64,000 nt of DNA from Bifidobacterium sp. ESL0763 (GTDB lineage Bacteria; Actinomycetota; Actinomycetes; Actinomycetales; Bifidobacteriaceae). The stretch is from assembly GCF_029433395.1 (NCBI RefSeq), contig NZ_JAQTHW010000002.1, forward strand, positions 620,001 to 684,000. Direction: 5' to 3'. Positions 63,911 to 64,000 of the stretch are shown here, piece by piece. A program made the position numbers and the translations under genes. The notes under the pieces are model-generated. The model was not told the DNA's origin. It searched no databases and saw only the letters and a program-made list of their open reading frames with translations. Positions within the stretch are counted from its first letter, which is position 1; every line of letters begins with the position of its first letter.

Positions 63911-64000
63911 TCGGCGCAGGGAAGAGGAGAAGACGGCGTGCCACCGGACCCTCCGAGAACGGGAGGCCCGGATACGGCAGGCTCGAGCAGGGTAGCCGAG
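63907..64000 (+). CDS. Start of a probable ComEC-like gene (cut by window end)
   Basis: The ATG overlaps the comEA stop as ATGA and opens a frame running to the window edge (31 codons visible, basic: MIGAGKRRRRRATG...). comEC normally follows comEA, so this is probably the DNA-uptake channel protein. The visible part carries no diagnostic motif. Confidence 0.5.
   Translation, partial: MIGAGKRRRRRATGPSENGRPGYGRLEQGSR

Overview
The window is high-GC actinobacterial DNA, most likely a chromosomal segment of a Bifidobacterium (Bifidobacteriaceae). The basis is gene order as I remember it for that genus: pheS-pheT followed by the arginine locus (argR, argG, argH) and tyrS, then tlyA-nadK-recN, glmU-rsfS-phosphatase, and leuS-comEA-comEC. 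Protein character, Shine-Dalgarno signals and GC content also fit. The species cannot be named from the sequence alone.

Layout. 1-4.3 kb: an intergenic stretch with palindromic repeats, then a TPP riboswitch controlling an ECF-type thiamine-precursor transporter (YkoE plus a fused ATPase-ATPase-permease protein). 4.3-9.9 kb: rRNA/tRNA methyltransferase, pheS, pheT and a small membrane protein. 10-28.6 kb: the arginine region. argR is followed by a complete arginine deiminase pathway (arcA, arcB, arcC and an exchanger). Next come a GntR/FCD regulator divergent from a dimethylarginine hydrolase (DDAH), two tandem ornithine-racemase-like enzymes, a second exchanger and a free-standing PheRS-type B3/4 editing-domain protein. 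argG and argH close the region. The usual biosynthetic block argC-J-B-D-F, which normally precedes argR in bifidobacteria, is absent here. 28.6-40.5 kb: housekeeping genes (SGNH hydrolase, tyrS, TPR protein, HAD phosphatase, tlyA, nadK, recN, a second HAD phosphatase and a YtrA-type regulator). 40.8-49.6 kb: thrC, proA, nadD, prs, tRNA-Gln, glmU, rsfS and a phosphatase. 49.9-64 kb: a GH13 enzyme, an AbiEi/DUF559-like gene bracketed by hairpins, SRAP, a PPOX-like protein, a low-complexity membrane protein, tRNA-Ala, a phosphatase, corA, an orphan lipoprotein, leuS, comEA and the start of a gene that is probably comEC.

How the arginine genes may work together (inference). ArcA, ArcB and ArcC would convert arginine to ornithine, ammonia, CO2 and ATP. 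DDAH would feed methylated arginines in as citrulline, and ArgG/ArgH could rebuild arginine from citrulline. The two racemases and two exchangers would handle ornithine or related basic amino acids. Arginine-related control signals are visible: an inverted repeat with ATTGCAT half-sites before arcB, TTGTATAC-type sites around the GntR gene, and a 31-codon leader ORF with ten arginine codons, including four in a row, ahead of argG.

Other structure. A family of intergenic palindromes has stems of 25-31 bp. Three copies share an identical 29-nt loop although their outer stems differ. A second, unrelated hairpin family brackets the AbiEi/DUF559-like gene in two pairs, and one arm supplies that gene's stop codon.
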